Source of the DNA: Anomaloglossus baeobatrachus | Lineage: Eukaryota > Chordata > Amphibia > Anura > Aromobatidae | Assembly: GCF_048569485.1 (NCBI RefSeq) | Contig: NC_134360.1 | Span: forward strand, 188,413,796 to 188,477,795 | Direction: 5' to 3' | Length of the DNA: 64,000 bases | In this document: piece by piece, positions 16,044 to 64,000 of the stretch | Position numbering within the stretch: position 1 is the stretch's first letter | Layout of the letters: each line of letters opens with the position of its first letter | Translations under genes and position numbers: made by a program | The notes under the pieces: model-generated | Databases searched by the model: none | Told to the model about the DNA's origin: nothing | Seen by the model: only the letters and a program-made list of their open reading frames with translations

Positions 16044-17650
16044 TTCCCACTTGGCTATCAACAGCACGTCCTCGGGTTGCAAAGACAAGAAATAACACAA
16101 GTTTTTCCCACACAGGGGAGACATTTACATTTAAAACATACCAGGTACCATACCCCCACCACCCAAAAAGATCCTGGACCCGCCCAGAAACTTCCAGGAG
16201 GCAGGTCACCGGTCCCTTTGGTGACCAGGTCTGGGCTATCTGTATCCCAGACCTTTCCTCCAACCTTCCTCTCCTGAGGAGGGTGGTGTAGGGTGGGCCC
16301 CATAAACAGGCATACCAGCTTCCGTCTGTTGGAGAGCAGGCCCCATAAACAGGCATGCTCCCTGGTGGTGCAGAGCCAGGCCCCATAAACAGGCGTGCTC
16401 TGAGGCTGGTACCACTGAGGTAACTTTTTACACTGTGATAGTTTGTGGCTATAGTCAGTTCATAGCCTGTAGTCCATTTTTAAAGTGCATGTAACCTGGT
16501 GCTAAATACTCAACAGTTTGCGCAAAAGTCCTTGCGGGCACATTTCTCTTTAAACGTTACTTTAAAACAGGTCAAACAACACTTTACATACTGACATTCT
16601 AAATGGGGCTTCTTAAATGGAGTTTCTCCTCTCAAGACCAGGGCTCTTGTTTTCAGTGCTCTGATATCTGGAGGTTGGCTTTTGGGCGTTCCCTAGTGGT
16701 GATGACTGGGGACCTGGTAGAAGCAGTGGGGGTGGAGTATGATCTCTTGATGGTTTCCTTTGGTTGTTGTACCATGTCCAAGGCAAACCCGCCTCTTTCT
16801 CGCTTATGCCTCGTGAACTCTACTACATCCCCCATATACAAGTCACGACCTGGGTGACCTCGCTGCAGGTGGGACTGTACGTCCCACCGAGACACAAAGA
16901 TGCCTGCTTTAACCCCTGCCTCTACAATAAACCCATACCCCGTTCGGCAGTTAAATTCTTCCACTATACTACAGTGGAGGGGACCGCTGGCCTGTTGTCT
17001 GGCCCCCCGCAGGGAGTTTTTACTGCAGGTCCCTGGCCTCCACTTGCTCTCTCTGGGGGTGGGCTTCACAAGTGGGTGCCTGGCCCTCACACAATGCCAC
17101 TCTCTGCGTGCTGGTCATCCCATCACCTGGTCATCAGCAGGCAAGCAGGTAACATACAGGCCGGGACTATATGCATCCAGTTCGTCCTCCCTAGCCAGGG
17201 GTGCTGTAACCTCTTCCAGTTGGTGGGGGAATAGCAGCATGGCCTCCTGGCCTCCCTCTCTCAGAGGGTGCTGCAACCTCCTCCAGTTGGTTGAGTGGTG
17301 ACATGGCGATCAGGTACCTCTCCACTAGGTGTGCTGGAAACAGTATGCAGTTCTTCCTTCAGCCGTGCCTGTTCTTTGTCCGCGTCAGGTTGGAGCGTAG
17401 GTGTTGGTTCCCCAGTCAGCGACTGGGGTGCTGTGACCACTTCTGGTTGGGCAACGGGGACAAGAGGCTTTGCGGCCTGGGCGGGGGTGTCGCACTGGAC
17501 ATCGCATCAGGCATCGCGACGGGCTCTGATGACAATGCCGGTGGGGTCAGCATACCAGGTTGAACAGGGGCGGTTTTGCACTCACTCAGGTTCATGCCGG
17601 AAATATCCTGTAGCAAGGTCGCTATAGCTGACTCCAGTTGAGCGTGGGCG
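16044..17650 (-). mobile_element. Internal part of the LTR-type fossil
   Basis: Read on the - strand, this region leads into the putative 3' LTR. It holds a Pro/Ser-rich coding stretch (about 17416-17650, LESAIATLLQDISGMNL then many PPP/SPLP motifs) and the cold-shock-like ORF. It also has three imperfect copies of CCCCATAAACAGGC (16290-16400) and three degenerate copies of GGTGCTG..ACC..TTCC.GTTGG (17200-17450). No gag zinc knuckle, protease, RT or integrase was found, so the copy is either truncated or belongs to a non-autonomous type. It ends at the resumption of Tc1-like sequence. Confidence 0.5.
16653..17090 (-). CDS. Cold-shock-domain-like ORF (145 aa) carried by the LTR-type fossil
   Basis: This is an uninterrupted 145-codon ORF. 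Residues about 39-109 look like a cold-shock domain, a five-stranded RNA/DNA-binding barrel. VEEFNCRTGYGFIVE matches the RNP1 pattern (V-x-x-F-N-x-R-x-G-Y-G-F-I). GIFVSRWDV fits RNP2, where animal Y-box proteins have VFVH. GDVVEFTRHKRERGGFALDM fits the last two strands and resembles the GEAVEFTFKKSAKG region of LIN28. The flanks are basic and Ser/Thr-rich, with no zinc knuckle. It is too divergent to be a recent processed copy of YBX or LIN28. Seen: motif matches and the open frame. Inferred: nucleic-acid binding and that the ORF belongs to the element. Whether it is expressed is unknown, and the true start could be further upstream. Confidence 0.6.
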   Translation of the reverse strand: MRARHPLVKPTPRESKWRPGTCSKNSLRGARQQASGPLHCSIVEEFNCRTGYGFIVEAGVKAGIFVSRWDVQSHLQRGHPGRDLYMGDVVEFTRHKRERGGFALDMVQQPKETIKRSYSTPTASTRSPVITTRERPKANLQISEH

Positions 17651-18600
17651 CTGCCTCCAAACACACCAGCGACATTCTGCCTCCACACCAACAAGATAAT
17701 GTTAAGAAGTGGCCAGCCCAATCCCCAGACCTGAATCCTGTTGAGAATTTGTGGAGTGACAAATGTCTGTCTTTGATAGAAAAAGAAGAATGCAAAAGAA
17801 CTGTGGAATGTAGTACAGTCAGTTTGTGCTGGAACATTGTTGAGGAGAGCCATAAGATGAAATACTTAACCTCTTGACAAGGGATTGTGGGAAATATGTT
17901 GATTTGCCTTACATAATTCAGGTTTCAGATCATACACGACACAGATTTAAGGATGGCTGCCATTTCCTGTTCTCCACACCTTGCCTGGAAAAAAAGGAAT
18001 GTCCAAATTTAAGAAGACCACCATATAAGGAAAAGACCCACTGGCCAAGCAAGAGGACCAACCCACAGATCAGATGACACCATGGCTTTATCCACTAAAG
18101 TCAGCCCCGCCCATCAACAGCAACACAGATCTTCCCATTGGCTAGCCCATGAACTATCCCACTAAATGGGCATATCTGAACTTGTGTACGCCCCTAGACT
18201 ATCAGAAACCGCACAGGTTCTCCTGTTCTGTTTGGTGCCATCTTTACTGTAGTCAAGAAGAGATTTCATATCCGACTGTGTCTGGTGTGATTTCTTTATG
18301 CATGCACTTTATCAACACCAATTAGGCCAGGCAGTAGACAACTAGTGATCTCTGGTTAGGAGTTCATCCTAACTATCTGTTATGTGTCTGATATTAATTG
18401 ACTCCATGTCACAAACATGTAAAGCAGTTATTAGTAATAAAAGTTATACAACTATAGGTCAGTTAACAGAAAAGCTAAGTAAACAAATTTCAGTTTATAC
18501 TGTCAATATTCAAGTTTGTAAATAAATGAAAATGCAGATGCTGTCATTTTGAGCTGCCTAATCCTTTTTCTTCAGTCTGTTTAAAAATTAATATTCTTCA

Positions 18601-19806
18601 TGTTTAAAGATGGGCGAACCGGCAGACATTCGATTTGGCGGGTCTGGCCGGACTTAAAATAAATAAATAAAAAAAAAATCTGGTTCTGGACTGAACATGA
18701 GCCCAGACACCAAACCTCAAGTCTATGGGTACCCTAACTTGTGTGCTGTAAAATTGTTAGTAAGGGCTAGAGGGCTGTCAAAGGAAGCAAAATGGTGATT
18801 AAAGCAAATAGTTATACTTAGTCTCTGCATGGCTGTCACACTGCTTCCGGGTCCGCTCATTAAAGATCATGAATATTCACTGCTTCCTCCACCCACCCTC
18901 TGACAGCATCTGTGATTAGTTGCAGTCAAACTGATTCTGGAGTATAAAAAAAAGAATTGGAAAAAATGCCGTAGGGTACCCTCCCCCAAATTTTGATTCC
19001 CAGTCAAGATAAAGCAGACAGGCGAGGGCTGTTATTCTCAGGCTGGGAAGGCCCATGGTTCTTGAGCCCACCACAGCCTTAAAATGGCAGTCTGCAGCTG
19101 CCCCACAATTGGTGTGGTGCATCAATTAGATACAACAATCTCAGTGCTTTACCGGGCTCATCCCTATTTCCCTGGTGTGTCAATCAGGGTAACATAATGG
19201 GTTAATGACAGCTATGATTTGTCAAAAAATGACAGCTGTCACCAAGCCCGAGGTTAGTAATAGGGGAGTCCCCATTACTAATCGTGTAAGTATAAAGAAA
19301 CAGTGAAAGAAAAAAAAAAAAAAAAAAATTAATCCCCCCCCCCCTCCTCCAAAACACCCCCGTAGGAAATAAATGCTATTGTGAGGTGCTAGCTTTTTTT
19401 TTTTTGTCCAGTAGTTACTTAATTCCACCTTGCTTCCCTGACTCAGGTTTTAGCTATAGCTTTCACCTAAAGTAGACACATTCACATGTAATTCACATGT
19501 AGCAGATTTATTGCAGAAACTTCCACAACTGCAAACAAAATTGTGTATGTGATGTACGAGTTTACAACAGACACATTTGACTTTACATTTCCAGCAACGT
19601 CCTCATCTATTCCCAACCTGTATTAACTCCTTTTCCTACCATCTCCTCAATGCTGAGCCATTTCTGCTGTATTTCTTTCTGGACCTGCTGCAGGCAGGAT
19701 AAATATTCCTTCGTGCTCTACATACGGTTGTAATGATGCCTATCACTGTGCCCCTTATACAGTAAAATGTACACTATATTTAAAATTGCCCCTTGTAAAA
19801 GTGCAC
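18601..19806. other. Intergenic, no gene seen; dispersed repeat fragments
   Basis: The sequence near 18605-18740 (GGGCGAACCGGCAGACATTC and following) looks like a common dispersed frog repeat. A small inverted pair around GACAGCTGTCA and homopolymer A/C tracts (19312-19350) follow. No open frame with recognisable similarity was found. Confidence 0.4.
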
Positions 19807-19809
19807 TAA

Positions 19810-20275
19810 GGCTGCTTTCACACATCTGGTTTTTGCAGTGCGGCACAATACGGCGCTTTGCAGAATAAACGCAACCGTTTTTTTTGCCGTCGGTTGCGTT
19901 TTTTCGCATAGACTTGCATTAGCGCCATATTGTGCCGCATGGCCTTGCGTCTGTTTTTTTGCCGGATGCGGCATATTTAGCCCATGTGGCGGCCGGATGG
20001 AACGTTGCCTGGCACGTTTTTAGTGCGGCGAAAAAAACCGCATCGATTTACAATGCAAGCCTATAGACGCCGGATGCGGCGTCCTGGGGCAAAACTGCAT
20101 CCGGCCACCGCATGCGTGTTTTTTTTTCACTGCGCATGCTCAGAATCAAGCCGCATCCGTCAAAAAACGGACGGGGCGCATGGAAAAACTTATGCAACGG
20201 ATCCGTTTTTTTCGCCGCATAGCTTTTTGAGCCGGATTGAGCCGCACTGCTAAAACCGGATGTGTGAAAGCAGCC
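19810..20275. mobile_element. MITE, PIF/Harbinger-like, TAA target duplication
   Basis: The ends GGCTGCTTTCACACATC and their complement are flanked by TAA on both sides (19807-19809, 20276-20278). The 466-bp interior is rich in GCCGGATGCGGC-type motifs. No coding capacity is seen. Confidence 0.75.
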
Positions 20276-20289
20276 TAACAAAGAAAGGC

Positions 20290-20710
20290 AAGTTCTACCT
20301 TGAGCCACATGCTATGCAAACAGTAAAGCAGCCTGAGATCATGCATGTGTGCAGCTGCCATGCATCCAAAAGAGTGACTATGAAAACATCCTGCAAGAGC
20401 AAGTATTCCTGAATCTTTGGGAAAACAATGCACTGTCCAGCATGGAACACAATGAAACAAGGCAATAGTGGCAAGTGGGTAGGTGACAACACTGAACTTT
20501 TTGGTCCATGGTCCAAAAACCTCAACAGATCCCAATTCCATTGAGAACCTGAGGTCAATCCTCAGGTGAAGAAAAATGCCAAGCACCGATTACACAAGAA
20601 TGAGTTGCCATTTGTCTGCCTCAAGGCCAAATCCAGATATCCAGCTGCCACAGAGAAATGCATAAGTCTTGAAAAATAAGTGTCAGCACTGTAGATATTA
20701 AGTCTTACCA
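20290..20710 (+). pseudogene. Degraded Tc1-like transposase fragment
   Basis: A decayed version of the LNP-IENL block (translation of CCCAATTCCATTGAGAACCT at about 20530) and preceding Trp/Lys-rich residues resemble the C-terminal part of Tc1-type transposases. Frames are broken and no termini were identified. Confidence 0.35.
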
Positions 20711-21116
20711 TTACAGATACTGTATGTAAAAAAAAAAAAAAAAAAAAAAAAAGTTTAAAAACTTATGAAATGCTCATAATTGTACTTCAGTAAACATAGA
20801 AATATCGAAGATCTAAGGCAACCAACTTTGTGAAAAGACTATTTGTGACGGCCATGACGGTACAAAGACCATCACACCACTCTTCCAGTTCAAATACAAA
20901 TATTCTGAAGGCCTCATTTTGCACATACATATTGGTTAAAAAAAAAAAAAAAAAAAAAAACTTTAGGTGTGGGTCTACCGGTGGAGATCTACATTACAGT
21001 TGAACCTGGGTCGTATTCTTGAGGAACACAGATTTATTCTCCCATTGCATTCAGTCTCTTCCTAGTGGCAGAAATGTTTCTAGGTAACAAACAGTATACA
21101 ATAGAAATAAAAATAC

Positions 21117-21748
21117 TTTATTCTCAAGAATAGTGTGAATTTTTAAAACAGTTCAATTGTTTTCACAGATCCTTGCACAGTTTTACCCATTAAAGAATAA
21201 TTGTTTGAGATAAATCAGTTTCATGGCCTTATTGTTACCATCTTGAGAATGTTGCGCTATGAGTGACCATTAGCTGTTGAAAATTACTAAGGAAAAATGG
21301 TCCAAAAAAAGTTACAATAGTCATTCAATTACAAAAAGATACGTTAAAATAGAAAATTTCATTAATCTTAACGATCGGTCCAGTGTTACAATTACAGTAA
21401 GAAGGCTTAAATCAAAAATCGGAGTCAGATGTCCCCATGAGCCGCCCAGTCCATCACTTGTGGAATCTGCAGTTGTGAGTCTTTCTTAAAAGGAGGAAGA
21501 GGAAGAATTTCTAGAAAGCATTTATTAGCAGTCCGTATACAATGTTTGCAAAACAAAGCATCACGCCATTCTTCAAACCTTAAATATGTAACCTGCTATG
21601 ATATATACACATAGAAAATGCTTGGAATGTTTTATTAGACTTGCTGCAGATTTGCACCAATTTTACTTGACGTCTCTGCATCAACTTGAAATAAAACAGT
21701 GATCAAAAAAAGGGGGTCGACTATTCCAGAATCGCTTTGGGGGCTTCA
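21117..21748 (-). terminator. GTF2B: GTF2B 3' UTR with three candidate poly(A) signals
   Basis: Downstream of the GTF2B stop, AATAAA on the - strand occurs at 21636-21631, 21526-21521 and 21122-21117. The first gives a short UTR of about 130 nt, the last about 650 nt. The sequence alone does not decide which is used. Confidence 0.5.
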
Positions 21749-60517
<38,769 letters not shown>

Positions 60518-60540
60518 TATGAAGGCGTCCGTTCTACTCG

Positions 60541-60592
60541 AACAAGTAATCCAGCAGGCTGAGCTCTTCCTTATATAGAGCTCGATCACGTG
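60541..60592 (-). promoter_or_regulatory. GTF2B: GTF2B core promoter: E-box CACGTG and TATA box
   Basis: On the - strand TATATAA lies at 60577-60571, about 54 bp upstream of the ATG. A start site about 30 bp downstream, near 60545, would leave a 5' UTR of about 30 nt. CACGTG at 60587-60592 sits just upstream. The surrounding 60.2-60.75 kb is CpG-rich. The start site is inferred. Confidence 0.6.
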
Positions 60593-60861
60593 GTAGCGAA
60601 GACGCGCTCAGCAATGACGACGGCCCATTGTTATTGCTCGCGCAGGCGCAGATAGGACGTTCTCCGTAGTCAAGATCCCCAGCGCGCAGGTCTCTGGTCG
60701 GCCCCACTAACGTTAGGCAAAGATACTTACTGCGCATGCGCAGAGTGTACGCGGCGTCTACGTGCAGCTTTCACTTTCCACGTAGTTGTTTTTTTTGTTT
60801 TTTTTCCTTCTGAGATAAAACTACAACTCTCACAGCGTCCAGAGCGAGGATGGGAGACGTA

Positions 60862-61630
60862 GTAACCCCTTCACCCCCGGGCCATTTTCTATTTTTCGTT
60901 TTTTCCTCCCTTTTTCCGAGAGCCATAACTTTTTTTTTTTATTTTTCAGTCAATATTGCCATATGAGGGCTTGTTTTTTGCGGGAGGAGTTGCATTTTTG
61001 AATGATGACATTCATTCTGCCACATATTGTACTGAAAAATGGGAAAAAGATACCAAATGTAGTGAAATTGCAAGCAAAAAAAAAAAAAAGGCAATTCTAT
61101 GATTGTTTTTTGGGTTTTGTATTCGAGGCGTTCACTATATAGTAAAACTGATGTGACCCTCTGACCCGCCGGGTCAGTACGAGTTCCTAGACACCAAACA
61201 TGCATAGGATTACTTTTATATAAGGGGTGAACAAAATTCAGACGTTTCTTTAAAAAAAAGAAGAAAAAAAATTGCGCCTTTTGTCGCCATTTTCTAAGAC
61301 CCCTAGCATTCTCATTTTTTCGGGATCTGGGGCTCAGTGATGGCTTATTTTTTGCGTCTTTAGCGGATGCTTCTAATTATACCAGTTTTGGATAGATGCA
61401 ATGTTTTGATCTCCTGTTATTGCAGCTTAATGCAATGTTGTAGAGACCAAAAAAACGTAATTCTTGTGTTTTGATTTATTTTTTTTTCTCAGTACGCCAT
61501 GTACCAATCAGATTATTTGATTTTATATTTTGATAAATTGGCAATGCCAAATGTATATTTTGTTGTATATTTTTATATTAAATGGGGGGGGAGGGGGTTT
61601 TGAACTTTTATTTATTTGAAATTTTATTTT
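60862..61630. repeat. Dispersed repeat of unknown class
   Basis: The stretch with CCGAGAGCCATAACTTTTTT, ATATGAGGGCTTGTTTTTTG and TAGACACCAAACATGCATAG looks like a repeat common in frog genomes. That is from memory of the motifs and no search was run. No coding frame or termini were recognised. Confidence 0.4.
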
Positions 61631-61637
61631 AACTTTA

Positions 61638-62936
61638 GGCTATGTGCGCACGTTGCGTAATTTCCTGCATTTACACTGCGTCTAGCACTGCAGTGTAAGC
61701 TCATGCGTCCTGCGTCCCCAGCACAATCTATGAAGATTATGCATAATCTATGCGCACAATGCTTTTTTGAACGCAGCGATTTGAGTGTCAAAAATTTGAC
61801 AAAATCTCTGCCTTCAAAAATGCAACTTGTCAATTATTCCGTGCGCTTTGGATGCTGCTCCCACTCTGTCTATGGCTGGTTTCAGACGTCCATGTTTAAT
61901 CAGGTACCTGTCACACGCAGGGTTATGGTCACACTTGTGACATCCGTGTTTGCATACGTGTGACACATACCAGGTAAAACACGTGTCTCTGTAATGAAAA
62001 GATGTTCTATACTTACCTGTATCCAGTGATGCTGTCTCCGGCTCTGCTGCCTCCCGCTCCTGACCCCCGCTCATAATTTTCATTGATTATTCACTGCCTG
62101 AGGATCTGGAAGCCGGAGCATCGCGGGGACAGGCTGGCTACAGCATAGCAGAGGACACCATCGCTGGGGACATCGCCGGTGACAGGTGAGTATACAGCAG
62201 TTTGTGCAGTGACATCCAGGGACTCATCAGGGTTCCCAATGAACTCTCATGAACCCCTGGAAGTCACCATCGTGACACTCGCTGTAGCGCAGTTGTCGCA
62301 GGGGTGTCATCAGGAGGTCATCAGAGTTCATTAGGAAATCCGATGACCTCTTGGACGTCCCTGCACACACACTGCTGGCAGGATACTCACCTGTCACTAG
62401 CGATGCTGTCCTCGGCGGTGCTGTCTCTGCGGTGCCCCTGCTCTCAGCTGCTCACTGCGGTGAATAGTCAATGAAAATAATGTGCGGGGGTCAGGAGCCG
62501 GAGACATCACTGGATATAGGTAACTATAGAAAAAAATTTTTATTTAAAAACCAGTGTTTTCTCCGGTCACACTGATGTCACACGGATCACATCAGTGTGC
62601 GGTCCGTGCGACATCCGTGCTGCTGGAGAATAAACTGGCACGTCTCCGTGTGAAATAGCAGAGCCACATGGTCCATGTGACAAAACGGCCGTGTGAGAGT
62701 GCACAATAGGGTAACATGGGTACGTGTGACATCCGTGTTAAAAACGTATGTCACACATACCTAAAACACGGACGTCTGAAACTAGCCTATGGGAGAGGCA
62801 GCATCCCGAGCGCATGAAATGGGCATCTATTCTGCAGACACACTGCATCCATTACGCAGTGTTTCTACAGCGATTCATGCACTGCCAAATCACTGCAGAA
62901 TTTGCAGCATGGACACTACGCAAGGTGCGCACATAG
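61638..62936. mobile_element. MITE, GGCTATGTGCGCACGT family, split by another MITE
   Basis: The left end GGCTATGTGCGCACGTTGCG is preceded by TTA. The right end GGTGCGCACATAG is worn. Family motifs (TGCGTCCCCAGCACAATC) are on the left and GCATCCCGAGCGCATG on the right, with an unrelated element between. Confidence 0.7.
61874..62787. mobile_element. Nested MITE with GGCTGGTTTCAGACGTCC ends
   Basis: The ends GGCTGGTTTCAGACGTCC and GGACGTCTGAAACTAGCC are inverted and flanked by TAT on both sides (61871-61873, 62788-62790), or CTATG if the boundary is drawn one base in. Internal inverted segments (GGAGACATCACTGGATA and its complement near 62020) make a second fold-back. Confidence 0.7.
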
Positions 62937-62939
62937 TAT

Positions 62940-63890
62940 ACTGATTTTACTAATGCCCCTAGGGGGCTTTGTGTTGCAGTGTCTGTTTGCTATTCCTGAT
63001 CAGAGTGATGCTTCAGCACTTTTGTCTTTGTTTTAAAAAAAAAAACAAAAAAAAACTTGTAGTGAATAACCCAGTGAGTAGCTTCCAAGTGGAAAATGAC
63101 CTGAAGAAGGGTCAGGTGACGACTTTTAACCTCTCGGCGTCTTTGGAGACCTAAAGAGCTTAAAGCAAGCTACAAAACTAGGACCAGGAACGTTATTTTT
63201 ACATAAAAATTCACAGGTTTTTTTTTGTGACAGTCAAAATGGAAAATTGTTCTAATTGAGGCCACTTCTTTGAGAGTTTTTATAGTTTCCTTAAAGGGAA
63301 AGTGTCACTTTTTATTTTTGTATTGATAGTGATTATGAAATTAAGTATATTTAATAAAAAATTAAATTCACTGTTTTAGTTTTTATTTAATTCTATTTTC
63401 ACTGAAATACTGGGGGCTGCCATCTTGGATTTGCTGTGTGTAACAGCAGTTACTCACCTCGAATACGGCAGTCCCTGTGCATAGAACACAGTTGTCGGGC
63501 TGCAACCCTATCTCCCGTATTTTGTCTGCTTCCTAGACAAGCCTCCTGGGCTTTCCAGATCACAGCAGAGGGAGGAGATCACCGCCATCTTTGTGGAGCT
63601 CACAGCATACTACACTTTCCCCCTGTCACCCGCCGTTATGTGAGTGTACCGGTAGTCCCACCCCTTCCCTCTGTCTCTTCCCCTCCCCCCCCACTACTGC
63701 TACCCTCTGCCCCCCACACCGCTGCTGCTAGCCTCTGTCGTCCCCCCTGCAGGTGCTACCCTATTCTGCCCCCTGCCCCTCTCCCCCAACGGCTGCTACC
63801 CTCTGTCCCCACCCCCTGCTGTCGCCGCTCCCCACCCAATCGTGTGCTCACTTCTGGCCTCCACTCCCCAGTGGTATACAAGGGCGTCAG
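62940..63890. other. Upstream of GTF2B, no gene recognised
   Basis: The AT-rich part is followed by C-rich degenerate runs (63655-63840) with GCTGCTACCCTCTG motifs. No exon was identified. Confidence 0.4.
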
Positions 63891-64000
63891 TGCATGCGGC
63901 AGAGCATATGGGTGGGCAGTGCGTGCGGCAGAGCATATGGGCGGGCCGTGCGTGCGGCAGAGCATATGGGCGGGCCGTGCGTACGGCAGAGCATATGGGC
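63891..64000. repeat. 29-bp tandem repeat running off the window
   Basis: About four copies of GCGGCAGAGCATATGGGCGG at 29-bp spacing continue to the last base of the window. Confidence 0.9.

Larger units (their letters stand above)
14045..18600 (+). mobile_element. Tc1-like transposon, split by later insertions
   Basis: A transposase start reads MGHSRHCIEGERTLIKK at 14385. The C-terminal part resumes near 17650 and contains KKWPAQSPDLNPVENLWS, the hallmark Tc1 block around the third catalytic residue. Between them lie a LINE-like tail, a MITE and an LTR-type fossil. The outer flanks (about 14045-14110 and 18530-18600) are AT-rich and roughly inverted. The downstream stretch at about 17880-18400 does not look like Tc1 and may be one more insertion. 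The middle of the transposase, including the first catalytic Asp region, is missing. Confidence 0.6.

Overview
The window reads as nuclear DNA of a frog (anuran amphibian), probably a species with a large, repeat-rich genome. Two host genes are recognisable exon by exon, and both proteins are closest to vertebrate, especially amphibian, versions. The last six coding exons of PKN2 (protein kinase N2/PRK2) lie on the + strand at 3602-8503. The complete seven-exon GTF2B gene (transcription factor TFIIB) lies on the - strand, from its start codon at 60517 to its stop at 21749. The two genes converge tail to tail, as PKN2 and GTF2B do on human chromosome 1p22.

Layout. 1-1833: end of a DIRS-type tyrosine-recombinase retroelement. 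1991-3326: decayed Tc1/mariner-superfamily transposon inside a PKN2 intron. 3602-8503: PKN2 kinase-domain and C-tail exons. 8504 to about 13230: long PKN2 3' UTR holding a (TA)n tract and fold-back elements. 13.3-21 kb: intergenic stack of nested transposons, including an LTR-type fossil that carries an unexpected cold-shock-domain ORF. 21.1-60.6 kb: GTF2B. Its introns hold a nearly full-length DIRS fossil (22.0-27.8 kb, intron 6) and a second DIRS fossil split by a solo LTR (33.7-38.1 kb, intron 2). Intron 1 is 22 kb long and filled with MITEs, a non-autonomous Helitron, a hAT-type element and tandem arrays. 60.5-60.6 kb: TATA-type GTF2B promoter. 60.8-64 kb: upstream repeats.

The two genes have no direct functional link. 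PKN2 is a Rho/PDK1-regulated AGC kinase; TFIIB is the general factor that bridges TBP-bound promoters and RNA polymerase II. Almost everything else is transposon-derived. The dominant class is palindromic MITEs with 3-bp TAA/TTA target duplications (PIF/Harbinger-like). Tc1/mariner, hAT, Helitron, DIRS and LTR relics are also present, and several insertions are nested with readable target sites.

The observations most worth following up are: the cold-shock-like ORF inside an LTR-type fossil (16653-17090, - strand); the inverted DIRS termini, which carry splice-acceptor-like and donor-like motifs on both strands; the Helitron sitting exactly between A and T of a MITE end; and a 47-bp transposon-end unit amplified into long arrays. 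All calls come from reading the sequence; no database search was run.
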